Positions 1 through 16,309 are shown, counted from the first letter of the stretch. The stretch: 64,000 nucleotides of DNA from Trichuris trichiura (GCA_037903355.1 JBAJFE010000015.1:62001-126000); one strand, 5' to 3'. Program-made: numbers and translations. Notes: generated from the letters alone by a model not told the origin.

Positions 1-1517
1 AAGCTGTCCCTTTAAGCTACGACGCGACGGACGAGTGAAAAGAAAATGTAAGAATGCCCAGTCGCTTTACTGTACCGTTAAATTCGGGTTGGGAGAAAAG
101 GAATGCAAAATAACAAAGGCGAAATGGGCTTCGTCCTACTTTAAAGAAATATTACTCGTCGCTTCGCCTCATTCCGCCGCGTCGTAATAGGCGAATGGTC
201 AGCCGGTCGATTGAACAGTTGGAGGAAAGAAAGGGAAGCTGCGCTTATTCAAAAGCTATTCGAGCGTGTCCTTTTTTCCAGCGAACGATTGACCAAAGGT
301 GAAAGTGACAAAAATGGAAGAGGAAATTTCCCTTAAAAATTGCCTCTACTAAGCGTTTGCGAAAATACGAATTGATCGTTCACGGCCAGTATAGCACGAC
401 CAAACGGCCATAAATACTCCGGCCGGCATTCGCCGCTTGAAATAATGTACGACAACTTGTCTGACACTGCCGGCATGGCGTTCACTTTTGCATTCGTTAC
501 GTAATTTCTACCAATTGGCGATACGCAAATTTGAAACAACATTCGGCATATTGAAATAATCTTATTTGACATGAGGATGTAGGCTCGTAGGAAAGGATGA
601 TTGGCCAACTTTTAAACAACCTTTTCGCCCTTGCTTGCTGAGCTAACGGTTGCCTTTTTGACTCATCTCCTCAGTGAGGCAATCTTTCCGACGGCTAATC
701 GCCCCCACATATCGCTCACTGCCTATTTTAGATAACCGTATCAACTGATGATAACATCATTACGCGTAGTAATGATTTTGTTGCCCGCGATTGGTTGGTG
801 GACGAATGGAGAAAAAAATTCGGTTAAATCGAGACGACAATTTCGATTTGCCGAATGGTCAATAGATTGTTAAACCATAAAAGGCAAATTCAATCGTACA
901 CGACCCGACGGATTGGCGGCAACTTTTACGCCTTCCGAACAAGTTATTTTTTTTCGAAAGTCGCGCGCGCGCGCACAATTTAGGACAAAAAACTCAACCG
1001 ACGTAGGGAGAAACAAATTGAACAAAAGAGCGGGCGGGCAATTGCCAAAATATTGCGCAATTTACTATTGGACGGCATTGTCAAGAGATGTCCTGAACAA
1101 TGAACGACTAATGACCAATTAGCTTGGACCAATAGACAGCTAGAGGAGAGAGGGTCCATTAGAGAAAATGATTTGCCCTTTGGGTCCATCAGCCGCCAGG
1201 GACTTCCCGCCAACTCAGGCAAAATATCCCACTCAAGCAAGATCGATCGCATTTCGACGCTTTCATCAAGGTTGCCCGTTTTCCCTAGTTGTTGCTGGCG
1301 TGAAAAAAAAACAATTCGTCATATTTGCGAAACCCTTTTGAAAAGGCAGCCATTTGAATGGAGGCGCAAAGCGCTTAGAAAACAAAAGGGTAGACCAAAG
1401 GTTGTCGCTATCGCATTTGACGTCGCGTCGAGGATTGCAGCACGGGCGATACGTCATACTTCGAACATTGCCCAATAGAGCCTACATCGCTTGCTTTTAC
1501 TTTGAGTCATTTACAAC
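1..1517. other. no supportable gene
   Basis: Open frames of up to about 100 codons occur on both strands, but none resembles a known family and none forms a convincing spliced model. An alternating CG run lies at about 960-976, a sequence able to form Z-DNA. Downstream exons of the candidate minus-strand gene at 1518-1822 may lie in this stretch, since that gene reads leftward. Confidence 0.4.
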
Positions 1518-1822
1518 CTATCCCAAACGATCGTGCTTTGACCAAATTTGGGCTTGTAAACTGGCTGAATTGCGCCATGCAATGCCGCGGGAAGCTATAA
1601 AAAATCACTGCCCGCTGGACGACTATTGGAAGTCAATTATTGACGAAATCGTTTACGCGTATTTAATTCGATCGTACTTACGCTAACTGCCAACAGCACG
1701 CGGAACAGTTGGAGCAGCTCGATTCCAAAACCTATTATAGCCCGTAACACTGAGCCGTAAAAAGTTTTGCCTACTTTCCTACGCAAAGACTCCAGCGCGT
1801 ACAGCCTAATTCCGCTGTTCAT
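1518..1822 (-). CDS. candidate gene start, two exons, unassigned
   Basis: Exon 1 (1822-1682) opens with ATG and encodes 47 residues beginning MNSGIRLYALESLRRK, with a hydrophobic stretch near the end. It closes at a strong donor (GTAAGTAC). An 87-base intron leads to exon 2 (1594-1518), which continues in phase with LPAALHGAIQPVYKPKFGQS and ends at a GT donor. The continuation below 1518 is uncertain: one in-phase reading stops after about 28 more codons but needs a 28-base intron. I do not recognise the family. The support is the start codon, consensus splice sites and protein-like composition. It could be a chance open frame. Confidence 0.28.
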
Positions 1823-4800
1823 CAATAGGCTTTCTTATTCGAGGAATAGGATCATTTCTCTCCGAAACAATGACTGGAGATTAACTGATTGATTCCATCC
1901 CTAATTGTCGAGACAATGGTTTTGAATATTATTATAAGTCCTATCTACAGTTAGTTATACGGTATCCCAACTATAGGCAAAGTATGCCTTAGAATCTTGA
2001 CACTAATTGCGTCAGCTTAGAAACAAGCTATAACATGAGCAAGTAAGAATGAGTGCCTTGTGGGCTTGAAATAATAAATGTTGCGTACAGCTAAGCCAGC
2101 TGGACGAGTTACGAATGTGGTAAGGATAAATGTTCTAGGTTTAGCACTTGCTGCATCATTGCAAGAATGTGGTGTTGAAGTATCGGCATTACTTACCGCC
2201 TCTCTTCCGGTTCGATGATCATAAGAGGGGGATTATGCTGAAGGATTTGAAAGTCTGCTTTGCAAGATGCGGTTGCCCACTCGAAGTGCCAAAATAGGTG
2301 GCGCTAGCTGCAGCACTTCAAAGCTAACGAAAACAAACTGTAAATGCTCTCCGTGATGCAAAAGCAAATCAATCGGCTTACTTGCGAAAGCTTGCTCTTA
2401 TCAAACGTGCGCGCAAATGTCCTTGGTCGAAAAACGACGCCAACTCGTCAACGTAATGTGTAGCCTGAAGAAAAAAACCAGTGCAATGGCTTAAAAGGTT
2501 TAAAAAACTGTACTGACCATTAGGTAGTGGAAGAATGGCTTTTAGGCTCGTTAGCAGTTCCATTGATTTTGCAAAATTTAAGGCAAAGCTCAGCTGAGAC
2601 GCGGTTGCATCACCGTAATGGCTAAAGGCAAAGAAAGTGAACAGAAGCCTTCTTAATGCAGAGTAAGCAAAGCTAAAAACTAAGAGATGGCTTGCAACGA
2701 TGTTTACGTTGAAAATAGCTGAAAGCTATGCGCCCTGAGCTATTTTCAATCTAAACCCAGCAAAATGAAAAGGCATTCAACTAACGAGGATGTGATTATC
2801 CAAACTTATTATTAGGTAGATATTATAAACAATAATTCACGATGGGGTGGAGAGACAAAAGTGCAAAGCATCTTTGTCTCTCTTTCTCAGTTTAAGTCTA
2901 CACAGCATTTCGGATGAACCGCTTCGCGCACGTTGTCATCGTTGAAACAGACGACTCAACTTTTACAAGAGATTACGCAAACGTAACACTTGTACCAATA
3001 GGTGTCGAAAGGAAAAAGCAGCTAAAAGCAAAGTACGTATTACTCGTTTCCATCAAAGGTTAACCACTGAACCCCGTTGGATACAATGTTTGAATTCCCT
3101 TTTTACCATAGCATCAACTGGACTTTTTCTATGCTTGAATACAAAGACACCCTTCGCAGTAGTGCATGTTAACACGGACAGCATTACGCGAGAAGTAATT
3201 AACACATCAGCAGGTCTCTACGTGGATGCTTCAAAGTGAGGGCAGTGGCGCATAAAGGTGCAAAGCACATTCATCATATGGCTTGCTTAACAGCTCGTTC
3301 AAGATAACATATGCAAGAAGCAATGCTGCATGAGGGTCTGTTCGGAATCTCGGAGTTCACCTTTTATGGATAACTGAAATTTTCCTAGGGTCAAGCTGCT
3401 ACATGTTGAAGACTCGAAAAAAGTCTACCTAACCGGCTATCAGCTCGTATTTCTGAACTACAGTAGCAAAAATGAATATGAGAATAAGGAAGTTGACGCT
3501 GCTCTTCAGCTCTATCGCCCACGCGAAATGCTCAAAGCGACTACCCTTAAGAAGCGGAAAATAAAGCAAGGGGAACACAAGCTGATATGTCAGACTTGGA
3601 AAAACAAAATTTGAAAAATAGACAACGTACGCGTAAGGAGAAACAGCGTAGGCGACAAAGTCATCCGCTGCAACTTCAATGCCCGCACTGCCTCCCCGAA
3701 AAGGCGTTTTGCAACTCTAAAGTGCAAGTGGAAAACAATTGCGCAAACACCATTTTCCACGCGGCCTTAGTAAGTTTAAAATTTCGAAAACACATACGGC
3801 ACCTGCCGTGTACACGTGCTCAACTTCCGCCGGTTGCGACGGCTGTTTCTGTTTGGTTAACCCTTTCAGCAAAGCTAGACATGAAAGAATGCCATTTTAA
3901 AAAGCTCACTCGTCAAGAAGGTTGACGGATAGGCGCGTAAGATGTCATCTTACCTTACCCTTTCCGCAGAGTTTGTTTGCCATTCGACAGGCAATTCGGA
4001 AGCTCTTAGCGCAACTTTCGAGTCTCTTGTTATTTCCCGCTCAATTTCCAACTTCCAACAGGGCGGTAGGAAGGCAACGGTGATCGCTCCATGGAAGGGA
4101 AGGTTTGCAAAAGTGCCCGAAGCAGACGTTAACCTTTGTAAAAACCTGCAGACGTACTTTGTCAGTTGCGCGGCATTGTAAAATCGTCCAAGTTCGCTAC
4201 GCACGTTAGGGTAGTCGCGGTTTTTTAAAAATTTCGGAAGTCCCATTAAAAAAAACGTACGGTAGTAAAACTACCTGAACGCCTAAAGCCAACGTAATTA
4301 CCCGGATTGTACTTCGCCGAGTTCAGTACGTCGTTAAGCAAGAACGTTTTTTGAGTAAATTTTATTTCACCCAATCTGGTCAGCCTTTAATTCGATGCTC
4401 GTTGTACACTCGCTTTGTAAAGCTAAAATAACATAATAACCTGATCCCTTCGATAGCGCTGCTTTTATTACGTAGTTTTTTTTTACCTAGATTTTGATCA
4501 ATGATATTAAATTCAATTACCATTCGTTTTTGCGGCAAGCAAGCTCATTCAGCCAGCTGGAAAAGCCTGCAAGACGCGAAGTAAATGCGCTGTTCTCTCC
4601 GTGCCATTTTCTGTGTTGACAAGCATAAATTATTTATGACTATTTGACGTCAAATAATTGTTTCGCAGTTAGAGTAAACTTTTTCCTACGATGCTCGCAG
4701 AGATTAGCAGTCAATCAAAGCTTATTACAACTGCCGCACCTTTTGCTGCCGTTTGTATTCCATCTAATTTTTGTCTAGCATACTTTTACGCATGATCAAA

Positions 4801-5262
4801 GTTCTATTTCATTAAATAAGATTGGTTGCTACAAGATTATTTGAGTGAAGTAGATTTAGTTTATAATCAATAGTCAATAAATTGACGATGAAAGTATGCT
4901 CGCTTAGCCAATTAACGAAATCGCATAAACTATCGCGTATCTACGAACAACCGCTTGCAGACGTAAATTGACCTGCAAGATAGAGTGCATACTGTCGCTT
5001 ACGTTCAAAACGTTGCACCTTGGTCCGTGCATTTGTCGCTGTTGAGGCGCCAGCTTGTTGTTGCCCATTCGTACGAGCATCGGTACACCAAGCCACATGT
5101 GTCTGTCCACGTTTATTGCGCTGCCTTGTCACAGCCATCAAGTTTAAGCTTTCATTATCACAGGCACTCACTTTCGAACAACATTGCTGCGAAGAGCCTG
5201 GCAGTCCATTTTCAAGTTGTTCGCACGTGACAAAATAACCGCTTGTCGTCATTCTGGACGAA
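1823..5262. other. unresolved region upstream of PKN
   Basis: Several stretches look like exons but do not assemble. On the plus strand, 2914-3035 (MNRFAHVVIVETDDSTFTRD..., donor AA|GTACGT) joins in phase to an open segment at about 3390-3612. On the minus strand, frames at 4246-3950, about 3885-3818 and 3770-3577 have exon-like borders, as do 2640-2547 and 2464-2382. The two strands compete and I cannot choose between them. The last few hundred bases should contain the PKN promoter and 5' untranslated region; an in-frame TAA lies just upstream of the PKN ATG. Confidence 0.3.
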
Positions 5263-9916
<4,654 letters not shown>

Positions 9917-10519
9917 CGGTAATGGCAGAGACGCGCCGCTGCCGCCGGCTTTGCTACATGTGATTTTTGTTGAATGCTTAGCTGCGCCCAGCGAGCTTGC
10001 CTCCTTTTCTTACGCGTAAAAAAATGTCAAAGTGACCAAAAACACCAATTTCTTCCGTCTCGCAGCGGACCGACTGGTATTGTCCATTGGCATATACTAG
10101 TCTGCTCTTTCTCTTTTTTTTTCTTCCTTCTTTTACCCTCAGCAGCACAGATATTTCTTCTTTTTTCACTGACGCATTGCTCTCACTGACTGTTCTTCTT
10201 TTCTTTTTAAAACAATTTCACTGCGCTCCTTTCGGTTGATCACAATCGTTGACGACGGGCTGCTCTGAGAACGGCTTTACGGTCTGTTTCTGTTTTAGCC
10301 GATTTTGTTTTACGAACAAGCAGATCACATTTTTTTTGTTACCATATCCATTGCGGTTAGCCATTGATCGAGTAAACGTGTTTTAAAAGTTTTTTTTACA
10401 AAACATTTTTTCCCGCCAAATCTGGCCGGCCTAACGTGCGAATATGTGTATGAGTGTACGTCGTATATCTTGGCGCTTTTGTTGTTTGCATCGCTTTTCT
10501 TTGCCAGAGCTTTCAGCGA
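9917..10519. other. PKN-COX20 intergenic region
   Basis: About 600 bases hold the PKN 3' end and the COX20 5' region. There is a long pyrimidine-rich stretch at about 10100-10220 (CTTTTTTTT, TTCTTCC and similar runs) and a TTTCAG just upstream of the COX20 ATG. That TTTCAG could be a 3' splice site for a 5' untranslated exon or for a trans-spliced leader. No other gene seen. Confidence 0.5.
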
Positions 10520-10837
10520 ATGACCACCGAAGAAGATAAGCCGAACAGCGAGCAGAAAGCAACGGGAATTTGGCGTCTGCTCAAAGAGCCATGTTTTGTC
10601 CGCTGTCAATGCTACGGAATTTTGGGCGCCTTCTTTGTTTGCCTTGGCACGTTTGGCTTGACCGGCAGCGCAGCCAAAGTCCATCGTTTCGGCAGCATTA
10701 CATACTTTGTCGTTAGTTCCAGTTCATATTCGTACTGTTACTTCGAGAAAGTAACTATGGAAAGAAATGTGGAAGAATTGAGAGAGATAATCCACCAAGT
10801 TCATCAGGAACAAAAGTTGGACCAAAATGACTCCTAA
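10520..10837 (+). CDS. COX20: COX20-like cytochrome c oxidase assembly protein
   Basis: Single-exon 105-aa protein. COX20 (FAM36A) is an inner mitochondrial membrane chaperone that holds newly made COX2 during complex IV assembly. The sequence shows a short charged N-terminus (MTTEEDKPNSEQ), the family block WRLLKEPCFVRCQCYGILGA, two hydrophobic segments (around CYGILGAFFVCLGTFGL and ITYFVVSSSSYSYCYF) and a charged tail (ERNVEELREIIHQVHQEQ). Human COX20 has the same layout (118 aa) with the Cys-Ala-Arg...Tyr-Gly motif before the first membrane segment. The frame is open further upstream but only from a GTG, so the first ATG is used. The tail-to-tail neighbour on the minus strand ends only 63 bases away. 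Confidence 0.8.
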   Translation: MTTEEDKPNSEQKATGIWRLLKEPCFVRCQCYGILGAFFVCLGTFGLTGSAAKVHRFGSITYFVVSSSSYSYCYFEKVTMERNVEELREIIHQVHQEQKLDQNDS

Positions 10838-10900
10838 TGGACAAGCGCAGAGACGGAAAATATGTACATTATTGATTTGGCGTAAAAAAGATTTTTTTGT

Positions 10901-13332
10901 TTATTTCTTCTCGTCATAGTCGGCATCGACACTGGGATCGTACAGGTAAAAGTTGACGCGTCGCTTCGCGTAAGGGCACGTGTAATTGAGCGCGCTAATA
11001 GTGCGCAGTTGAACCAACTCTTTGTATCCATTCTTCAGACGTATTTGGAAGACGACGTCCGAATAGTCGATGTTCAGATTGGGCATACAAAGGTCGGCCA
11101 ATCGATGCTGACGCGTCCAGTACGTTTTTGCTATGCTCTTAGGGCAGCACGGGTCTTCCGGTTCGCTGCTGACAAAGAGTCCGTAGCAGCATCGGTTGAA
11201 ATCGTCCGGACGCTTCGCAGGCACATCGTCATCGTAGCAGCACGCGTAACGTGCCTGTAATAAAATAAAGAATGGGCTTCCCAGCGGTGCGACGCTGATT
11301 GGCTCAGGTAGGTGGACCAGTTGCACAACGGAAAATATAGCAACTTAGGCAAATGTCAGCGTAAACAACAACTCAAGACCCTATATCAATCTATTCTCTG
11401 TATGTGTGTGGCAGTTGTTGTTTCCCGCACGTCAATTGCCACTCACAACAGTTATTATTTACTACCTCTGTCATGTTAGCCTTATAAAGCGTAAAACTTA
11501 ACACTTTAAATGGCGACTCACTTCATTTCATCCAAGACGAGCTTTTTAGCGTCTAAATATGCAAATTTTTTAACCTTAAAAGCTAACAGCTAAGCTTGCG
11601 CAAGTAAGTGTCGCGCCTTAGATGTCGGCTTGTCTCATTGCCTTTTGGGAAAGAGGAAACAATTTTGAAAAGTAGTCAATAAGTTGAACGTGGCCTTGCC
11701 GCTTACCTGCTGATACCTTTGAAAGCAGCACAGCTGATTCATTGCCGAGTTGCACTTGTCCGGCGTGCACAAACCGGTCAGATAGAGACCTTTGTTGCAG
11801 CACGGATGAGACGTGCCTTTGTTCTGCAGTTTCAAGCATAGTTCATCCGTATGCAAGGAACAGTCCATCCCTTCGGGAGGCTCGGATTTCCATAAGAAGC
11901 GAACTGGTGCTAACGTGCTTGTCATCGTTATCGTCGTTGTTGCCTCTTCTTCCTTTTCCTCTTCTTCGCCCTTTATTATTTTGTCGAGTGTATCCTCTGT
12001 CGGAGGAACACCTTCCGTGGTAGTTGACAAAATTTGAATAATCGGAGTGGTCACTGGCAGAGCTGCTGGTATCTGTGCCGTAGTTTCATTCAACTCCGTA
12101 GCGCTTGGCTCAGTAGTATTGGCGCTGCTAGTTCGTGCAGTAGTCGTTGTAGTGACTACCTGAGTTGACATGGTGGGACTGAAGGTAACTTCGACCGGCG
12201 TATCGGTGGTCGGCAAAGTTGTCTGTTCCACTGTAACTGTTTTCGGGGTGGAACCAAGCTGCGGTCTCTGCGTTCCGGGTCGTTTGCCTTGCTTTACTCT
12301 CGTCCGATTCCTTTTAGTTCCGTGCTTTGGTTTCATATAGGTTTCCCGAAACACTTCGGCCGCGAAGGAATCCACCTGAGAGGTCACCTTTTGGCGGGGC
12401 AATTCGCTGGACATACCGCGTATGTATTCCAGCCACGCTTTGACATTCTATAACATGCGAACACGCTGCTGCACAGCAGAGGATGCGCCAAGTTCAGTTT
12501 TCGCCTCACCTTTGGCTTGTAGTGATCGGATCCGGCCAGATTCAAGTCCGCTTGGCCAAGTTCCACTTTAAAAATTACACTGTTAGCAAAAGTCTGCTCA
12601 GCCACTTTGTTGTTACTTTTTTCGGAGATAAGATGAATTGGACAAGGGCCGCAACGCTGATGACGATGCGTAGAGTGCAGCGACGAGATCGTGTAGTGAT
12701 AATACATGAAGCTCTGCGGATAAGGTATGTAGTAGTTGAGACGACCACATCTGAGAAGCAAAAAGAACGTTTTTTTTAAAAAATTCGACCGTCATTGGGA
12801 AAACCTGTCGTAGACGAAGAAGTCGAATTTTCCTCCGCCCAAAGGATTCCATATTAGTTCAGCGGCAGTCTCTTGAATAACGTCGAACTTGTATGGCAAC
12901 AAGTACTCGCGGTAGTAGTGAACGAACATAGCCGACTCGTTCAGAGGAGCAACAATGACGAACTTTGTAGGCTCATCGTAGTTTTCTTTGAATAGCTGCG
13001 ACAACTTTAGCAAGCTTAAGACAAGCGGGAATATAATTACATTAATAGGCAATTAAGTGGCAGCACTTTATAATCACCGACCTGTTTATTTGAGATCTGC
13101 AAAAATTGCACTGCAATTCAATGAGCGCAATAAGTGTTACATAACCGGCATAGTTGGCCATGATCAAGTTGCTATTGTGGGTGATAGGTGGCGCTGGTTG
13201 ACATGTAGTTGGTTCCAAGGCGTAGTACCGTCTAGACTCGATTGTAGAACGTGAAGCGCGAAGAACGTTCAAACAAACGAGTAAGATTAATAGCAGTTGA
13301 ACAACTGCTAGTCGAGACGACCCGAATACCAT
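10901..13332 (-). CDS. selenoprotein-P-like secreted protein, Cys form, with mucin-like linker and Cys-pair C-terminus
   Basis: Five exons on the minus strand: 13332-13082, 13014-12805, 12750-12510, 12447-11707, 11254-10901. All junctions keep phase; 598 aa. Residues 1-27 form a signal peptide. Residues about 44-230 match the N-terminal thioredoxin-like domain of selenoprotein P: YVTLIALIELQCNFCRSQ aligns with the vertebrate VVALLQAS-U-xx-C segment, then FVIVAPLNES, FDFFVYDRCGRLNYY and CGPC (vertebrate YDRCGRLVYH and CGNC). The redox site is C75-x-x-C78, both TGC codons, so it is a cysteine and not a selenocysteine form. A Thr/Ser-rich mucin-like linker with an EEEEKEEE patch follows (about residues 270-400). 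The C-terminus is rich in Cys pairs (HPCCNKG, QLCCF, YACCYDD, NRCCYG, DPCCPKS). SelP N-domains act in redox or selenium handling outside cells; the function here is inferred. I do not recognise the C-terminal domain. Confidence 0.85.
11255..11706 (-). other. last intron of the SelP-like gene
   Basis: A 452-base intron, GTAAGC to TTACAG, much longer than the gene's other introns (54-67 bases). Nothing recognisable lies inside. It separates the penultimate Cys-pair exon (ending CCFQRYQQ) from the last (starting ARYACCYDD), in phase 0. Confidence 0.7.
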
Positions 13333-15306
13333 GTCTTCTTCTTCTTCTTCTTGCGTTATTCGCTTTCAAAAGCGATGACCGGAAGTCAAGGCATACGCAT
13401 GCGGAACCGTTGTAAAGGCAAATCTGCACCACTTTAAGGACCACTTTGAGATTCAAGAAGCAGCGGTAGGCGTCAGGAATACTGCTATGCACTAAGTGTT
13501 CGATTGCATCGTCTCAATGCTGGCATTTCGTCTTCCCGGAGCAGCAGCTGTTGTTGCCATGAGTGCCGTCAGTTGGCTTTTTCTCTTTTCGTGTCGTTTT
13601 CAGTGACGGACATACCTGAAAAGCGTGTGCACTTTCGTTGACTGAAAAAGTCTCACTTACAGGCTAGGCTTATCGCATGGCGCGCAACAGGCGTCGCATA
13701 TATCCAATCCACTTCTCCTAAACGTCCACCAATGGCGGAACACTTCGATATTTGCATTTTTTTGTTTTCCTCGTTTCATCCATTGAAAAAAATAACGCGT
13801 CCCAGTCGGAGCGTACAATATATAAAACGAGGTAGCGAAATGCCAACGGTAGCACTCTTTTCTTCTTCGGTTGTCTATCAAAGAGTTGACCGGAAACGGA
13901 AAAGCCATTTTTCCCCTTTCTGTTCGTCGACTGTTATTCCCATGAGCGTAATACGCGACCTCTCCTAACATCAAAAGATTGCCTATTTTACAATACCATT
14001 TCCGGGTGATGCTCAGCGCAAGCAAGGTTGTTTCAATGCTGCGTAATCCTCGAAGGGGACATAGCTTTACTTCCCCTTTTGCTATGGGGTTTCAAGCCAC
14101 CTTACGTACATAGGCGCACCCGGAGCGGTGCGCTTTTCGAAGCGTAGAAATTGCGTCAAGTTAGCAAGGGCTTATTTGCATATTTAGAAATGAAAAGACA
14201 CGCTTCCAAAATAGGGAATGAAAATGAGCCCCTTATTATCCTATCAGACAAGTCGTGTTGTGCAGCTATAACCTTGCATCTATGTTTTATATATAGCTCG
14301 GGCGTACTGTAACTATTCTAGGTAACCTTGCGCATTTTTCACGCGCCAAATTGATCGAAGCAACCTTTTGCTTTCACTTCGCTTGTTTTGCAGTTGATGC
14401 TTTTAAACGTAAGTCGCTTACCTAAGCGAAGGGTGAGACTTCAGCGTCCGTTGATGCAAAGTCGACTACAGCCGTATAAAAGGTTGTATGACCACGAAGC
14501 CTGAAGGAAAGTCGCAAAGGAACCTGAAAATTCGCGTGGCAAAGTATACGGTCACTACGAATTGTGAATGCAAGTTGTTTCGAGTCTTTTAAAAGATTTT
14601 AAAAAGCATTTTTGTCAGCAACCAACCATTCTCCTAATCAAGATTAACTGCACAGACTAAAACGATACAGCCGACAATACTTTGGCGGGTACACACTTTT
14701 TGCTGAACACAGCCTATAAACAACAGCCCTCGTCTTGCAATGTAGGCTACAAGAATCTGTTAACGATAGCTGTTGATTTCCACTGGAAAGATTCAAACAA
14801 TGACGTCATGATATGACGCGCGTTATTTTACATTCGAACTGAAGATGGTTTGGTTTTTTCCCGCGAAGATCTATTGCTGCTTATTATTCACGTAAGAAAC
14901 TTACGCAATTGGCGTAAAGGTACTTCGAAAACGGAATTGCAAACCCGCGTAGGAAACTACGTAAGTATACTTACGTAAGGCTTCTACGCATCAAGAAATT
15001 GAAGTTATCCGAACGCACTCTTCGTTTCATGAATGAAAGATGTAGCTGGCCGCTCGTCCGCGTCGTTTCGGCTCAACAATGGGCATTCAGTAATTCGATG
15101 AGTTATAAGTACGTGCTACCAGTTTTTCCGAATGAACGTACAAACTAAGCCAATTGAGAATTTCTGATGTTAACCTCAAGAAATATTTTGCTCTACTATT
15201 CTACACTCGCGGCACTTAAGAAGCGTGAATGAAAGAAAAGTCTATTTCAAGTGGATGTCCCATTTTTAATGATCAGTCCTTTAGGCAAAGACTACAAAAA
15301 TATGTT
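13333..15306. other. intergenic between SelP-like gene and ALG5 3' end
   Basis: This should hold the SelP-like promoter. A (CTT)5-type microsatellite sits directly upstream of its ATG at 13334-13352. The 122-codon minus-strand frame at 13657-14025 has no recognisable domain and no homologous neighbour, so it is left out. I see nothing else in 14030-15300. Confidence 0.45.
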
Positions 15307-16200
15307 TCATGAAACCGCAATATGTCCATTTGACTTTTTCGTTGGAGCAACTCGCCAAAGTCCAAAAGTGTAACGCAACCAAATCACCACTATGTCGAAA
15401 CCCATTTCGAGGGAGGCCAAAAAAGGATTCAACTTGGAGCCGTCGACTTCGTGCCAATTGACGGCCACCTCAGCAATAGGAATGTGCAATGCTTCGGCTA
15501 GAAACAATAACTCAACGTCGAAAGCCCAACGTTCCATATGAAGACTAGGGAAAAGGGCAGCCGCGGCGGATCGAGTAAATAATTTGAAACCGCACTGCGT
15601 GTCGCGAACGGTGCGGACGCAGAAAAGCCAAACAAGAAGATGAAAACCGAACATTAAAATTGTCCTAAAAATGGACCGTTTAACTATTGACTCTTTTTCC
15701 AAGTGAGCTCGAGAGCCAACGGCCACGGCTGTGGCGGGATTGCCCAAATCGTCAACTATTGCCTTTTCAAGCAATTGCAAATCGGAAAATTTCGTTGCAC
15801 CATCCGCGTCGGCAAACAAAATCTGTCTACCGCGCGAGCAAACAACGCCAAGACGAACGGCTCCTCCTTTGCCACGATTGTGACGCAACTTCAACACTCT
15901 TATCCGGTCGATGCCGTATCTACGACTATAATCCAAAGCAACTTGGTATGTTGCATCCAAGCTGCCATCGTCAACGACAATTACCTCGTACGTGAATGCG
16001 TCATCCCGTTGGGCTCTTGAATTCAAATACGATAGACATTCGTCCAACATTTTTGGCAGTCTCGTCTCCTCATCTTTGGAAGGCACAATAACGGTCAAAT
16101 CTAACGTTGGTTCATCCGAGAGGCTTGGAAATTGAATTCTTCGTTCGGGATTCTCCGGATCAACGTAGAACCGTTCTTCATCGTATCGTAAAAAAGTCAT
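15307..16200 (-). CDS. ALG5: dolichyl-phosphate beta-glucosyltransferase (ALG5), N-terminus out of frame
   Basis: ER-membrane GT2 enzyme that transfers glucose from UDP-glucose to dolichyl phosphate, giving the Dol-P-Glc donor for N-glycan assembly. The open frame from ATG at 16200 gives 297 aa: YDEERFYVDPENPERRIQF, LTVIVPSKDEETRLPKML, FTYEVIVVDDGSLDATYQ, RVLKLRHNRGKGGAVRLG, LFADADGATKF (metal/donor site), GSRAHLEKESI, VRDTQCGFKLFTR, ERWAFDVELLFLAEAL and VAVNWHEVDGSKLNPF. All ALG5 blocks are present. The N-terminal membrane anchor found in ALG5 is missing from this frame. It is encoded just upstream (16309-16224) in another frame, separated by a triple CAGT repeat at 16212-16223. The family's usual length is about 324-335 aa. 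Confidence 0.9.
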   Translation of the reverse strand: MTFLRYDEERFYVDPENPERRIQFPSLSDEPTLDLTVIVPSKDEETRLPKMLDECLSYLNSRAQRDDAFTYEVIVVDDGSLDATYQVALDYSRRYGIDRIRVLKLRHNRGKGGAVRLGVVCSRGRQILFADADGATKFSDLQLLEKAIVDDLGNPATAVAVGSRAHLEKESIVKRSIFRTILMFGFHLLVWLFCVRTVRDTQCGFKLFTRSAAAALFPSLHMERWAFDVELLFLAEALHIPIAEVAVNWHEVDGSKLNPFLASLEMGFDIVVIWLRYTFGLWRVAPTKKSNGHIAVS

Positions 16201-16206
16201 AATCAA

Positions 16207-16309
16207 AGCAACAGTCAGTCAGTGCGACGACAGCAGGAGCAAAGGAAAGCAATTGCTTTACGGGTAAATAAATCGTCTGCGCTAAATCAGTCGGTGTGAA
16301 ATTACTCAT
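16207..16309 (-). other. ALG5: out-of-frame N-terminal anchor of ALG5
   Basis: Minus-strand ATG at 16309 opens MSNFTPTDLAQTIYLPVKQL followed by a hydrophobic run (LLSFAPAVVAL), which fits the single N-terminal membrane segment of ALG5. The frame then meets three copies of a 4-base unit (CAGT on the plus strand, 16212-16223). Two copies instead of three would carry this segment directly into the ALG5 frame. Either the assembly or this allele has one unit too many, or translation starts at 16200 without an anchor. Confidence 0.6.

Noticed and set aside
2233..2640. Minus-strand frames that look like the C-terminal part of an ATG14/UVRAG-type autophagy protein
   Set aside because: A short stretch (SFALNFAKSMELLTSLKAIL, then a DELASFF segment) can be aligned loosely, but both junctions break frame with the available splice sites. 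The similarity is too weak to name a gene.
3587..3925. 112-codon plus-strand frame with CPHC...C
   Set aside because: The Cys spacing is not a complete zinc-binding motif, and the opposite strand is equally open with exon-like borders. Left unresolved.
10454..10519. N-terminal extension of COX20
   Set aside because: The upstream frame has only a GTG start and an intervening TTTCAG that looks like a splice acceptor. The ATG at 10520 fits the family's length.
13000..13100. Possible in-frame TGA selenocysteine codon in the SelP-like gene
   Set aside because: Both redox residues are TGC codons and no in-frame TGA remains in the spliced model, so no Sec insertion is needed.
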